A stretch of 64,000 nt of DNA from Micromonospora matsumotoense (GTDB taxonomy: Bacteria > Actinomycetota > Actinomycetes > Mycobacteriales > Micromonosporaceae), in contig NZ_FMCU01000001.1 of NCBI RefSeq assembly GCF_900091525.1, forward strand, positions 310,001 through 374,000, given 5' to 3'. Of this stretch, positions 1-8,669 are shown piece after piece. The notes below the pieces were generated by a model. The model saw only the letters and a program-made list of their open reading frames with translations. It did no database searches and was not told the DNA's origin. The first letter of the stretch is position 1; each line of letters begins with the position of its first letter. Both the position numbers and the translations under genes were made by a program.

Positions 1-2
1 TC

Positions 3-143
3 TGCTATTTCGACGAACTCGCGGCGGCGTATCCGGCAGCGTTCGAGGAACGTCGTCAAGCAGCCAGACGCACCCTTGACGAGTTGCACCGTGCGGCTGG
101 CGGAGCCGAGGTGAACGAAAATCTCCGCGACGCGGAGGGATGA
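3..143 (+). CDS. C-terminal end of an unidentified protein (partial)
   Basis: The open frame enters from the left edge and ends at TGA 141-143, leaving the last 46 codons. The visible peptide begins CYFDELAAAYPAAF and continues as a charged, mostly helical stretch with ERRQAARRTLDELHR. No domain can be named from this fragment. It runs head-on into the small minus-strand gene ending at 153. It could be the tail of a regulator or of a mobile-element protein, given the small element-like genes beside it, but that is inference. Confidence 0.5.
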   Translation, partial: CYFDELAAAYPAAFEERRQAARRTLDELHRAAGGAEVNENLRDAEG

Positions 144-152
144 TCGCCTCGG

Positions 153-482
153 TCATCGGCTCCGAGTCACTGCGGGCGGGGGCGGTCGGGTCGATGGGAC
201 GCGCCGGGAGGTGGCGGCGCGGGAGGCGGGGACGGGCCGGCGGGTCGGGGTGGCTTGCGGGGCGGGCTCGGGTGGCAGGAGTTCGGCGGGTTGGACGTAA
301 ATCGAGCGGCGGGCCACCGCGTCACCCTTGGCGTTGATCTGGTAGCCGTCGAGCCAGGCCCAACCGTCGTACGTGATCCACTCGGTGCGGACCCGGATCA
401 GGCGGAACAGGATCGGCTTGACGAACTGCGGGCTCGCCTTCCGCGTCACCTGCACGAGCACCCCGGCTCGCAGCGCGATCAT
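153..482 (-). CDS. small hypothetical protein with proline-rich tail
   Basis: A 109-residue protein starting MIALRAGVLVQVTRK. The start is chosen because ATG 482-480 overlaps the TGA of the upstream gene in a 4-bp ATGA junction, which implies translational coupling. The first 70 residues look like a compact beta-rich fold (VQVTRK, RVRTEWITYDGWAWLDGYQ, ARRSIYVQPAELL). The rest is a disordered Pro/Arg/Thr tail (PPEPAPQATPTRRPVPA). I do not recognise a named family. Small coupled genes next to a DNA-binding protein of this kind are common in integrated actinomycete elements, so it may be cargo or a remnant of such an element. Confidence 0.5.
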   Translation of the reverse strand: MIALRAGVLVQVTRKASPQFVKPILFRLIRVRTEWITYDGWAWLDGYQINAKGDAVARRSIYVQPAELLPPEPAPQATPTRRPVPASRAATSRRVPSTRPPPPAVTRSR

Positions 483-670
483 CGCGGCCCCTCCTGGCTC
501 GGCCAGTGCCGCTGGTTGATCGGGATGCGGTGCCGGTAGCGACAGGCCAGTTCGTTGCCGCACCGACAGACGAACCGCCACCGCCGCCACGACCACGCCG
601 GCCGGTGCCGCCGCGCCAACGTCATGGCCGTAGCGAGTAAATACTCCTGGTATGACACGTTCCGTCGCAT
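479..670 (-). CDS. small basic hypothetical protein with Cys pair motif
   Basis: A short, very basic protein containing RRHRPAWSWRRWRFVCRCG and a spaced cysteine set (CRCGNELAC) that could bind metal. The open frame can be extended to a TTG at 706, but that codon lies inside the TTGACT element of the divergent promoter region, so ATG 670 (MRRNVSYQEYLL) is preferred. A later ATG at 628 is also possible. Its stop overlaps the next gene by ATGA, so the two are one transcription unit reading away from the DNA-binding gene at 753. The family is not recognised. Confidence 0.4.
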   Translation of the reverse strand: MRRNVSYQEYLLATAMTLARRHRPAWSWRRWRFVCRCGNELACRYRHRIPINQRHWPSQEGPR

Positions 671-699
671 ACGAACACGATGCCCGTCAGCCAGTCGAT

Positions 700-727
700 T
701 AGTCAACTGGCAATATCCTCTTGACTA
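700..727. promoter_or_regulatory. inverted repeat TAGTCAA-N14-TTGACTA between divergent genes
   Basis: TAGTCAA (700-706) and TTGACTA (721-727) are perfect inverted copies separated by 14 bases, in a locally AT-rich stretch between the minus-strand pair (start 670) and the plus-strand DNA-binding gene (start 753 or 777). Each arm contains TTGACT, a good -35 hexamer for the gene it faces. The pair can therefore be read as back-to-back -35 elements, as an operator for the adjacent helix-turn-helix protein, or as both. Confidence 0.45.
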
Positions 728-752
728 GAAGTTACCACCATACGTTCGCTTC

Positions 753-968
753 ATGGATCGTGGCCCTGGGAGCCTGATGGGTCCCTACGAGATCGCCCAG
801 CGGATGGGTGTCTCGCGGCAGCGGTTCCAGCAGCTCACCCGGCATCCCACCTTCCCGCGGCCCTACCAGGAGCTACGCGGCATGAAGGTGTGGCTGGCCG
901 AGGACGTCGAAGAGTGGATCACGAAGCACCGGCCGCCGCGCCCCACCGAGGACGACACCCCGGAGTAA
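753..968 (+). CDS. small helix-turn-helix DNA-binding protein (AlpA/excisionase-like)
   Basis: A 71-residue protein whose core PYEIAQRMGVSRQRFQQL is a MerR/AlpA-like helix-turn-helix, followed by a wing (FPRPYQELRGMKVW) and EDVEEWITKHRPP. This is the layout of phage- and plasmid-type AlpA/excisionase regulators. ATG 753 follows the inverted repeat at 700-727. An internal ATG at 777 has a better ribosome binding site (GGGAG four bases upstream) and would give 63 residues, so the start is uncertain. It is transcribed divergently from the coupled pair ending at 153. In a mobile element it would control excision or element gene expression. No integrase is visible in the window. Confidence 0.6.
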   Translation: MDRGPGSLMGPYEIAQRMGVSRQRFQQLTRHPTFPRPYQELRGMKVWLAEDVEEWITKHRPPRPTEDDTPE

Positions 969-1093
969 CCGGCCGCCCCTCGGCGCACGTCCGCTCGTGG
1001 CCGGCACTCACGACGTACGCGACACAGTCGGATCTTGGCGTGAGCGGGTCGGGCAACGACGGCAATGTCCCCGCCGTCAGAGGTCAACATTGA

Positions 1094-1137
1094 TTGTGAA
1101 GAGTTCTTGCCGCCAGGACGGCAAGAACTCTTCACAA
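1094..1137. terminator. perfect 19-bp hairpin
   Basis: TTGTGAAGAGTTCTTGCCG (1094-1112) is repeated as its exact reverse complement at 1119-1137 with a 6-base loop (ccagga). It lies between the plus-strand regulator ending at 968 and the minus-strand truncated XRE gene, whose stop codon falls inside it. Position and symmetry suit a bidirectional transcription terminator. There is no U tract, which is usual for actinobacteria. Confidence 0.6.
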
Positions 1138-1323
1138 AGGAGACCGAGGGCCGGCGTACGGCGGAACGGTGTGTCGCGGGGTGGCCCGACGTACCTCGGC
1201 AAGGCGGTGTCGGAGCTGTGCGTTGCGCAGTTCCTGTTTGCCAGCTTCGACAGCCTGTTCCCCACCGGCCTGTTCGACGTGCTCCACGCGGATGTCCTTC
1301 CACCGCACGTAACCGCTGTTCAC
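1132..1323 (-). pseudogene. 5' fragment of an XRE-family regulator
   Basis: From GTG 1323 the frame reads MNSGYVRWKDIRVEHVEQ, then AVEAGKQEL and HRLAEVRR. This matches the N-terminal lead-in of XRE/HigA-type helix-turn-helix proteins, in which HRLAEVRR normally continues into ARGLTQ and the recognition helix. Here the similarity stops after EVRR (about position 1190), and some 20 unrelated codons lead to a stop inside the 1094-1137 hairpin. The whole DNA-binding helix pair is missing, so the fragment cannot work as a regulator. It looks like a gene truncated by rearrangement at the edge of the island. Family recognition is from memory of the motif, not a search. Confidence 0.45.
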
Positions 1324-1399
1324 AGCACCCTCGTTCCTTCACACATGCCCCATACCGGTCTACGGCACAGATGGGCTGGCCTCACGGTAGTTCATGGGT

Positions 1400-1432
1400 A
1401 CGGCCGGGCGAGATCGAATCACGCCCGGCCGT
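1400..1432 (-). terminator. hairpin terminator after hsdM
   Basis: ACGGCCGGGCG (1400-1410) and CGCCCGGCCGT (1422-1432) are a perfect 11-bp inverted repeat with an 11-base loop, starting 36 bases beyond the hsdM stop. It is the probable end of the hsdRSM transcript. Confidence 0.55.
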
Positions 1433-1467
1433 CGTGCCGAAGGCCCCGTCCCGAACAGCAGTTGCGG

Positions 1468-2967
1468 TCAGTCGGTGTCGACCCGGGTACCCGTCGCGCC
1501 GAGGGCTTCGGCGATAGCGGCGAACTCGCGTAGGGCCGCCTGGAGGTCCTCGACGATCTCCTGGGCGATCACCTCGGGTGGCAGCAGCGCGTCGGCGTCC
1601 TCCAGGGAGGCGTCCTTGAGCCAGGTGATGTCCAGGTTCACCTTGTCGCGGGCGATCAGCTCGTCGTAGGAGAAGGGGCGAAAACGTTCGGTTTCCACCC
1701 GCTCGGCGCGGTCCTTGCCGGGCAGGTAGCAGTCGACGAAGTCCTGGAGGTGTTCCCGGCGCAGCGGGTTCTGCTTGAGCGTGAAGTGCTGGTTGGTGCG
1801 GAAGTCGTACACCCAGAGGTTCTGGGTCCAGGGTTCCTCGCGGGCGCGCTTGCGCTCGAAGAACAGCACGTTGGCCTTGACGCCACCGGCGTAGAAGATG
1901 CCGGTGGGCAGGCGCAGCATGGTGTGCAGGTCGTACTGCTTGAGCAGCCGGCGGCGGATGGTCTCCCCCGCGCCGCCTTCGAACAGCACGTTGTCGGGCA
2001 GGACGACCGCCGCCCGGCCGTCGATCTCCAACAGCGCGGCGATGTGCTGGACGAAGTTGAGCTGCTTGTTGGCGGTGGTGGCCCAGAAGTCGGCGCGTTC
2101 GATCTCGCGTTCCTCGCGGGAGGACCGGCCGTCCTCCCCCACCATCCGGATCGACGAGCTGCGCCCGAACGGCGGGTTGGCGAGCACCAGGCTGACCCGC
2201 TGGTCCGGCTCCCGGCCGAGGGCGTCGCGCACGGCGATCAGCGACGGGCCGTTGGGGGTGCCGATGCCGTGCAGCAGCATGTTCATCGCCGCCAGGCGGG
2301 CGGTGCCGTCGACCAGCTCGGTGCCGGTGATCGCGCCGTGGGCGAGCCGCCGCCGCTGGTCGGGAGTGAGGGTGCTGCCGTGGTGGCGCTGGATGTGGTC
2401 GTAGGCGGCGAGCAGGAATCCGCCCGTGCCGCAGGCCGGGTCGGTGATCGTGTCGTCGGCGGTGGGCAGCATGCAGTCGACCATCGCGGCGGTCAACGCA
2501 CGCGGGGTGAAGTATTGCCCCGCGCCGGATTTCGCGTCCTCCGCGCCCTTGGCCAGCAACTCCTCGTAGGCGTCGCCCTTGACGTCGACCCCGGTGCCCG
2601 ACCACTCCTGCTTGTCGATCAGGTCGACGATCAGCCGCTTGAGCTTCGCCGGGTCCTGGATCTTGTTCTGCGCCTTGCGGAAGATGGTGCCGAGGGTCCC
2701 ACCCTCCCGGGCCAGCCCGGTGAGAATGTGCCGGTACTGCACCTCCAGGTCGTCGCCCTCGGCGTCCAGCAGGGTCTGCCAGCTCAGCTCGTCGGGCACG
2801 ATCTGCTCCGGCCGGAACGTCCGGTTGGCCCGCTCGTCGGCCATCTTGAGGAACAGCAGGTAGGTCAACTGCTCCACGTAGTCGATGGTCGACACGCCGT
2901 CGTCCCGCAGCACGTCGCAGTAGTTCCACAGCTTCTGCACCAGACGGCGCGAATCCACAGTGCTCAC
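1468..2967 (-). CDS. hsdM: type I restriction-modification system DNA methyltransferase subunit
   Basis: A 499-residue N6-adenine methyltransferase subunit of a type I restriction-modification complex. An N-terminal helical domain (residues 1-140) precedes the catalytic domain. The latter has the M-subunit signature AGQYFTPR (149-156), the S-adenosylmethionine motif DPACGTGGF (176-184) and the catalytic NPPF (264-267). Length and motif order are normal. The GTG start at 2967 overlaps the hsdS stop (GTGA), so it is the last gene of the hsdR-hsdS-hsdM operon. HsdM2S would methylate the target set by HsdS and, with HsdR, restrict unmethylated DNA. There is no sign of truncation or of lost key residues. 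Confidence 0.95.
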   Translation of the reverse strand: MSTVDSRRLVQKLWNYCDVLRDDGVSTIDYVEQLTYLLFLKMADERANRTFRPEQIVPDELSWQTLLDAEGDDLEVQYRHILTGLAREGGTLGTIFRKAQNKIQDPAKLKRLIVDLIDKQEWSGTGVDVKGDAYEELLAKGAEDAKSGAGQYFTPRALTAAMVDCMLPTADDTITDPACGTGGFLLAAYDHIQRHHGSTLTPDQRRRLAHGAITGTELVDGTARLAAMNMLLHGIGTPNGPSLIAVRDALGREPDQRVSLVLANPPFGRSSSIRMVGEDGRSSREEREIERADFWATTANKQLNFVQHIAALLEIDGRAAVVLPDNVLFEGGAGETIRRRLLKQYDLHTMLRLPTGIFYAGGVKANVLFFERKRAREEPWTQNLWVYDFRTNQHFTLKQNPLRREHLQDFVDCYLPGKDRAERVETERFRPFSYDELIARDKVNLDITWLKDASLEDADALLPPEVIAQEIVEDLQAALREFAAIAEALGATGTRVDTD

Positions 2968-4511
2968 AGTGGCAAGGTCTCCTGCTGATAGTCGTCGCCG
3001 GTCACCCTGGTCGGCGGCGCCGCCAACTCCTTCGGGGTACGCCGGGAGCGCGTCCGCTGCTTCGGAATGGTCGCCGCCCGCTCCGCTTTGATCCGGGCCA
3101 GCAGTTCCGAGGCCGGCTCGTCATTTGGATCCTGCGCCACCAACCGCCCCGCGAACGCCTCCGCCAACAGAGAGCGATGCAGGCTTTTGGCCTTCGCCTG
3201 GCTATGCAGAACAGCCTTTGCCACCGTCTCCTGCACTGCCAGCAACTCATCTACCTTTTGCACGATGGCAATTTGCTCAGAGGGATGCGGTAGCGGGAAC
3301 GGCATCTCCCGCAGATCACTGATGTTGACACCTTTGACCGCAACACCCCTTGCGATTCTCGTTAGATGTCGCTGCACCTGAGGACTCCGCAGGTAGATGC
3401 ATGCGAAGTTCGGATCCACACCCGCCAGAAAACTCAATCGAGCCGAATCCTGGGTAATGTTCGCACCAGCCAAGCCTGGGGTCACTTTAACGACACGACC
3501 ATAGGTTCCCCTGATGGATATCAACACATCATCCGAGGCAAGTCGGGCTCGCGAATACTGGTCGTCGATCTCGGAGGATGTCCGATGGAGATCCCCCGAC
3601 GAGATTCGATCATTCCTCATATTAACGACACGCACATACGGAACACCATCGGAAAGATTAGGGCCAGGCTTCAGTATCCCATAGGAAATGGTTCTTTCCG
3701 GGTGAGTCAACTCCTCCATCGACATCACAGCCCAGCGCTCCGGAAAGTCAAGGCCATGACCAGCAACAACAGGCAGAGGATCAGGTCTACCGCGTCGGAC
3801 ATTTCCAGAGATCTCTCGGCGCAATTCCAGCATCTGCACCCTCCGACACTCGGCCGCATACGCATTCTCTTCGAAATTCGAGAGCCGACCGGCTATAGCG
3901 CTTCTCAGAACAGCAGCCTTGAGCTGGACAGATCGCCCAGCACCCTGCACCAGGCCGACCTCCGCAGCCCGCAGACGCAGCAAGCGCTCGTCAAGGGTAG
4001 CAACGATGCGGCGCTGTTCGGCAAGTGGCGGAAGTAGCAGGGCGATTGACTTCAAACTCGCACCCGAGACACCCGCTTGTCCGGCGGTCGTGCGCGCAAC
4101 AGCACGCACAAGCGACCGCACTCGTGCAGTTTCAAAAGAATATTGAATATAGCGGGGATCAACGAACGCTGGATTCACTCTAACCCGGATCAGCTTGTCG
4201 GGATAAGTGAGATCGCCAATACCCTCAGGAACCATCGCACATGCACCGACATAATCGATATTTCCGTTGTAGCGGGTAAAGAGCAGGTCACCAGGCAGAA
4301 GCAGCGCGTCGGAGTCTCTTAGCTCGCGTATGCCTTTGGCACTGTAGCGAACATCGCGAAGATTCAGAACACCCGGTCGCACAGAGCTAATACGGAGAAT
4401 TGGAACCCCATTCGGCTCAAACCCTGGGCGAGAAACGAAGATGCCGTTCTTCACAGATTCGGCGATATCTCCAAGAGTTACTTCAGTCCAACCAGGTGGC
4501 AGGTCGGTCAC
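2964..4511 (-). CDS. hsdS: type I restriction-modification system specificity subunit
   Basis: A 515-residue specificity subunit with the usual duplicated plan. A first target recognition domain begins WTEVTLGDIAE. The first central helical repeat is LAEQRRIVATLDERL. A second target recognition domain contains NITQDSARL, and a second helical repeat begins HPSEQIAIVQKVDELL. Each target domain reads half of a bipartite DNA site. The start is the GTG at 4511, which overlaps the hsdR stop as GTGA; longer upstream extensions lie within hsdR. The stretch about 3300-4480, covering both target domains, is visibly richer in A and T than the flanking genes, which fits domain exchange by horizontal transfer. 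The recognition site cannot be predicted from sequence alone. Confidence 0.93.
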   Translation of the reverse strand: MTDLPPGWTEVTLGDIAESVKNGIFVSRPGFEPNGVPILRISSVRPGVLNLRDVRYSAKGIRELRDSDALLLPGDLLFTRYNGNIDYVGACAMVPEGIGDLTYPDKLIRVRVNPAFVDPRYIQYSFETARVRSLVRAVARTTAGQAGVSGASLKSIALLLPPLAEQRRIVATLDERLLRLRAAEVGLVQGAGRSVQLKAAVLRSAIAGRLSNFEENAYAAECRRVQMLELRREISGNVRRGRPDPLPVVAGHGLDFPERWAVMSMEELTHPERTISYGILKPGPNLSDGVPYVRVVNMRNDRISSGDLHRTSSEIDDQYSRARLASDDVLISIRGTYGRVVKVTPGLAGANITQDSARLSFLAGVDPNFACIYLRSPQVQRHLTRIARGVAVKGVNISDLREMPFPLPHPSEQIAIVQKVDELLAVQETVAKAVLHSQAKAKSLHRSLLAEAFAGRLVAQDPNDEPASELLARIKAERAATIPKQRTRSRRTPKELAAPPTRVTGDDYQQETLPL

Positions 4512-7500
4512 GCGGTTAGCTCCTGGTTGAGTTCGCTGAGGAGGGGTTCGGCGCGGTTGCCGAAGGCGCCCGCGTACCCGTCGATGCCGCCGCGTTCGGT
4601 GAAGGGTGCCCCTTCCAGGTCGTCGGGGGTGATCTCCACGCTGACCGCTATCACGTCCTTGATCCTCTCCAGCCACCACACCTGATCGGCAGTGAAGGTA
4701 GCGCCCGCCTGTTGCTGCCGCAGCAGCCACCCACGGAAACGCTCCTCTGTGGCCGTACGAAATGGACGTAGCTCCTGGTCAAGGCCGAGTTCGTAGCGGA
4801 TCAGGGCGACCAGGTCGGTCACCCCGCGCGGCCCGGCCTGCTCGGCGGTCCGGCCGAGCAGCACGTACGCCTTCCACAGCGACTCCGGCGTCCACGCCTG
4901 CGGAGGCCGGGCGATCCGCGCCGCCAACTCCTTGAGCTGGTCGTAGCTGATCCGACCCTTGCCCTCATAGAACACCTGCAAAGCAGTGATCTCGTCGCGG
5001 TGCTGATCCAGGTAGTCGTGCCAGCTCCGCACGGTCACCTGGGCGCGTTCGGCGGCGGGCACCCCGGCCGCCGACACCAGCTTGTCGACGTTGACCTCGT
5101 CGATGGTGATGTCGTGGGCGCGGCGGATCTCCAGGATGCGGTCGCGCAGCTGCGGGTTCGCGGCGAGCGGGCGCAGCGCCCCGGCCAGCAGCTCGCGGAC
5201 GGCGTCCGGCCCGGCCTGGGTGGCCGGATTGAGCTGTTCGGGGGCGACGGCGTCGACCAGGCCACGGACGATGCCGGTGAGCGGCTGCCCGCCCAGCTCC
5301 GCCAGCTCGGCACGCTCGGCGTCGGTGAGCTGCCGGTCGAGGCGGGACAGCCGCGAGGCGAGAGTGGCCACCTCGTTGGCGTCGGCGGTCAGGGTGCCGG
5401 CCTTGCGCAGCAGGTCACGCAGCGAGATCTGCTGCTCGGTGTGCCGTTGCAGCGGCACCGCCTCGTCGAGGTCGGCTTCGGTGACGCCGACCGCGTCGAC
5501 GATGACGAACCGGTCCTTGACCTGGGCGTCGGGGGTGACGGACTGGAAGTCGGCCGGGTCGATGGTGCGCGCCCCGCGCCCCTTCATCTGCTCGAAGTAG
5601 GTGGCGCTGCGCACCGGCCGGAGGAAGAACACACACTCCAGCGGGCGTACGTCGGTGCCGGTGGCGATCATGTCGACGGTGACCGCGACACGCATCTCCG
5701 GGCTGTTGCGGAACGCCTGGATGAGGGTGTCGGGGTTGTCGCCGTCCCGCCGGGAGGAATAGGTGATCTTCCTGGCGAACTCGTTGCCGCGCCCGAACAC
5801 GAGCCGGACCATGGCGACGATCTCCTCAGCGTGGTTGTCGTCGCACGCGAAGATCAGCGTCTTGGGCACCGTGGAGCGGCCGGGAAAGATCTCGGTGAAC
5901 AACCGCTCGCGGAAGGTGTCGAGCACCAGCTTGAGCTGCCCCTTCGAGATCACCGACCGACCGACCTGGCGGCCCGCGTACGAGAAGTCGTCTTCCAGCT
6001 CCTGGTAGCGCTCGGCGCGGGTGCGGCGGTCGCGCAGCGGCACGACGGTGCCGGCCTCGATCTTCTGCCCGCCCTCGGTGATCTCGGTCTTGATCCGGTA
6101 GACGTCGAAGTTGACGTTCACCCCGTCGGCGACCGCCTGCTCGTAGGTGTATTCCGAGACCAGGTTCTGCTGGAAGAAGCCGAGGGTCTGCTTGACCGGG
6201 GTCGCGGTCAGCCCCACCACGAAGGCGTCGAAGTACTCGATGACCGCCCGCCACTTGCCGTAGATCGACCGGTGACACTCGTCGACCACGATCAGGTCGA
6301 ACGTCTCCGGCGGAAGCTGCGGGTTGTAGCCGACCTCGGCCGGCTCGTCGAGGTCGTAGCTGTCGTAGGCCCGATCGTCGAGATCGATGTCGGGCAGTTC
6401 GGTGCCGCGCAACGCCCCGTACAGGCGTTGGATCGTCGAGATCACCACGTTCGACGAGTCGAGCAGGCCGGCCCCGGAGAGCCGGTCCACCGTATACAGC
6501 TCGGTGAACTTCCGCCCGTCGTCGGGGGTCTGGTAGCCGGCGTACTCGCGCAGGGTCTGCTTGCCGAGGTTGTTCCGGTCGACCAGGAACAGGATGCGGC
6601 GGGCACGGGCGTGCTTGAGCAGCCGGTAGCTGCCGGTGACCGCCGTGAAGGTCTTGCCCGCCCCGGTGGCCATCTGGATCAACGCCCGGGGCCGGTCCTC
6701 GGCCAGCGAACGTTCCAGGCCGTCGACCGCGTCGATCTGCGCCGGGCGCAGGCCCAGCCGGTCCAGCGCCGGCATCCGGCGCAGCCGGGCCCGCAGCGTC
6801 GGCGCGGCCGGCTCGTCGTCCGCCTCCCGCATCCACCGCGCGAGCGTCTCCGGCCGATGAAACGCGAACACCTCCCGGGTACGCGGAAACGGGTCGAGCC
6901 GGTTGACGAACGCGGTCTCGGTGCCGGTGGCGACGTACCCGAAGGGCAGCGCCGCCTCCCGCCGCCAGGCGCTGAGCCGCTGCTCGGCGGTCAACCCGTT
7001 GAGGTAGCGGTCTAGCTGCGCCTCGACACCACGCGGGGCGGTGCCCTCCCGCTTGGCCTCGACCACCCCGACGAGACGCTGGTGGACGTAGAGCAGGTAG
7101 TCGGCCCGGCCGGTCGCCAGGGTCACCTCGCGCACCGCGACGCCGCTGCCCGCGAAGAGGTTGAGTTGGTTCTGGTCCTGTACCTGCCAGCCGGCGGAGG
7201 TGAGCTGACGGTCGATCTCGACCCGGGTCTGCACCTCGTTCAGCGGCTCGTGTGAGGCTCGGCGGGCGCGGGCGATGAAGGCCTCACGCTTCGCGGCGGA
7301 CACCTTCACCGGCTGCGCGGTGTCGAATGCCTGCTGCGCCGCCTCGGCGGCCGGTTCGAGACTGGCGACCAACGCGGCGGCCTGCGGGCGTCGGGCGTCG
7401 GCGTCCCGCACCGCCTGCTCGGCGGCATCCGTCGCGGCGGCCTGGGCCAGCGCCAGCGAGGGTTGCCCGTCCAGCAACAGCTTCGTCTGGGCAAGCTCCT

Positions 7501-7999
7501 GCTTGTATCGTTCGATCTCGGCGCGCAGCCCCTCGGCAATCGACACCGGGATCTGTGCCGGAGGTGGGGTCGGGGGCACGAAGCCACGCGGGGAACGGTC
7601 GTCGGTCAACGCCCGGTGGTACCAGACGCCCAGCTCGAAACAGGTCCGCAGCAGCACCAGTGCCTCACGGACCTCGCCGAGGTGGTCGTGGACCGCCCGG
7701 TTGCCGGTGTCCCGCAGGCGGTCGAAGGCGGCGTAGACCTTCGCGGTGACGGCACCCGAGGTGTGCAACGCCTGCACCTGGTGAAAGAACGTGTCCTTGG
7801 CCGGGGTGACCTGGGTACGCCGTACCAGGTCCCGGGCGAGGACGTCGCCGAACGCGCGGGCCTTGAACATCGCCGACTGCGCGTCGACGTAGACGAGCAG
7901 TTCCGCCCCGGCGCCGTACCAGACCAGCAGCGGATGGTCCGCCAAGAATCCGAAGTTGGCAGACTGCTCTGCCAGGCGGCGTACCTCTCGATGATCCAC
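4508..7999 (-). CDS. hsdR: type I restriction endonuclease subunit R
   Basis: An 1163-residue restriction and translocation subunit. An N-terminal DUF4145-like helical domain (residues 1-130) and a long helical linker are followed by a PD-(D/E)XK nuclease core (GRADYLLYV 297-305, EAKRE 314-318). A superfamily 2 helicase motor follows with Walker A ATGAGKT (444-450), DECHR (573-577) and LTATP (597-601), then a C-terminal helical region. GTG 7999 is preceded by GGAGAG. It is the first gene of the operon, and its TGA overlaps the hsdS start. The R-S-M order is less common than R-M-S or M-S-R. All catalytic motifs are intact, so an active system is expected. Confidence 0.94.
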   Translation of the reverse strand: MDHREVRRLAEQSANFGFLADHPLLVWYGAGAELLVYVDAQSAMFKARAFGDVLARDLVRRTQVTPAKDTFFHQVQALHTSGAVTAKVYAAFDRLRDTGNRAVHDHLGEVREALVLLRTCFELGVWYHRALTDDRSPRGFVPPTPPPAQIPVSIAEGLRAEIERYKQELAQTKLLLDGQPSLALAQAAATDAAEQAVRDADARRPQAAALVASLEPAAEAAQQAFDTAQPVKVSAAKREAFIARARRASHEPLNEVQTRVEIDRQLTSAGWQVQDQNQLNLFAGSGVAVREVTLATGRADYLLYVHQRLVGVVEAKREGTAPRGVEAQLDRYLNGLTAEQRLSAWRREAALPFGYVATGTETAFVNRLDPFPRTREVFAFHRPETLARWMREADDEPAAPTLRARLRRMPALDRLGLRPAQIDAVDGLERSLAEDRPRALIQMATGAGKTFTAVTGSYRLLKHARARRILFLVDRNNLGKQTLREYAGYQTPDDGRKFTELYTVDRLSGAGLLDSSNVVISTIQRLYGALRGTELPDIDLDDRAYDSYDLDEPAEVGYNPQLPPETFDLIVVDECHRSIYGKWRAVIEYFDAFVVGLTATPVKQTLGFFQQNLVSEYTYEQAVADGVNVNFDVYRIKTEITEGGQKIEAGTVVPLRDRRTRAERYQELEDDFSYAGRQVGRSVISKGQLKLVLDTFRERLFTEIFPGRSTVPKTLIFACDDNHAEEIVAMVRLVFGRGNEFARKITYSSRRDGDNPDTLIQAFRNSPEMRVAVTVDMIATGTDVRPLECVFFLRPVRSATYFEQMKGRGARTIDPADFQSVTPDAQVKDRFVIVDAVGVTEADLDEAVPLQRHTEQQISLRDLLRKAGTLTADANEVATLASRLSRLDRQLTDAERAELAELGGQPLTGIVRGLVDAVAPEQLNPATQAGPDAVRELLAGALRPLAANPQLRDRILEIRRAHDITIDEVNVDKLVSAAGVPAAERAQVTVRSWHDYLDQHRDEITALQVFYEGKGRISYDQLKELAARIARPPQAWTPESLWKAYVLLGRTAEQAGPRGVTDLVALIRYELGLDQELRPFRTATEERFRGWLLRQQQAGATFTADQVWWLERIKDVIAVSVEITPDDLEGAPFTERGGIDGYAGAFGNRAEPLLSELNQELTA

Positions 8000-8096
8000 G
8001 ACTCTCCACGTCCATAGCCGACGGTGAACACGTCAGAATATGAACGGGCGTACATCTTCGGAACCTGGTGCGTTATCGGAAACCCGACAGTGTTCT

Positions 8097-8543
8097 TCAC
8101 CGACCAGCGGGCAGCTCCGTGACAGTGCCGGCCACCTCGATCGCGGCTTCCGCCTCGAACCGCTCGACGTCCACCAGCACGTCGACGGCGAGGCCCGGCC
8201 GGACGAGCCAGAACGCCTCACCCCCGCCGGCCAGCCCGACATCCCCGCCACGGGCGAACTCGGCCAGCGGCCACTCGGCGGAATCCCGTTCGTGGTAGCC
8301 GGCCAGGAACTCGTGCAGGCGCACCAGCGTGGTCAGCTGTTCACCGCGCAGCACGTGCACCCGCAGATCCACCTGGTAACCGGCTTCGACCGGGCGTTCC
8401 CAGACTCGGGTGGCGAAGGTGACGTCCTCCCACTCGGACGCGAAGTCCGACACCAGATCGCCCGCTTCGGCCGGCACCCACCCGACGTGGAACCCGTCCA
8501 GCTCGCCGCCGTCACGCCCACCGGGGCCGGTCGTCGTCACCAC
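8097..8543 (-). CDS. hypothetical protein
   Basis: A 148-residue protein of unknown function, starting at GTG 8543 with GGAGG seven bases upstream (a second GTG follows at once). It has no signal peptide or membrane segment. The fold appears alpha/beta, with conserved-looking stretches GFHVGWVPAEAGDLVSDF, YHERDSAEWPLAEFARGG and EAFWLVRPGLAVDVLVDV, the last suggesting a small beta-sheet domain. It lies upstream of the restriction operon on the same strand, with 97 bases between, so it may or may not share a promoter with it. No family was recognised. Confidence 0.6.
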   Translation of the reverse strand: MVTTTGPGGRDGGELDGFHVGWVPAEAGDLVSDFASEWEDVTFATRVWERPVEAGYQVDLRVHVLRGEQLTTLVRLHEFLAGYHERDSAEWPLAEFARGGDVGLAGGGEAFWLVRPGLAVDVLVDVERFEAEAAIEVAGTVTELPAGR

Positions 8544-8669
8544 GTCATCGCCTCCACCCTGTCCGGCCGGCCCCCGGCGGCCCGGCACGCGCACCGTCCA
8601 CGATAGAGGGCCTGTCAGGGGCCGGGGCCGGCACCGGGACCACCTGCGGGTGCTGCGGACCGGTCCAGG

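Noticed and set aside
863..1342. 159-codon minus-strand frame across 863-1342
   Set aside because: Overlaps the helix-turn-helix gene and the hairpin; Arg/Ser-rich without a recognisable fold.
5000..7015. 671-codon plus-strand frame opposite hsdR
   Set aside because: Antisense shadow of a gene with clear nuclease and helicase motifs; composition is typical of GC-driven open frames.
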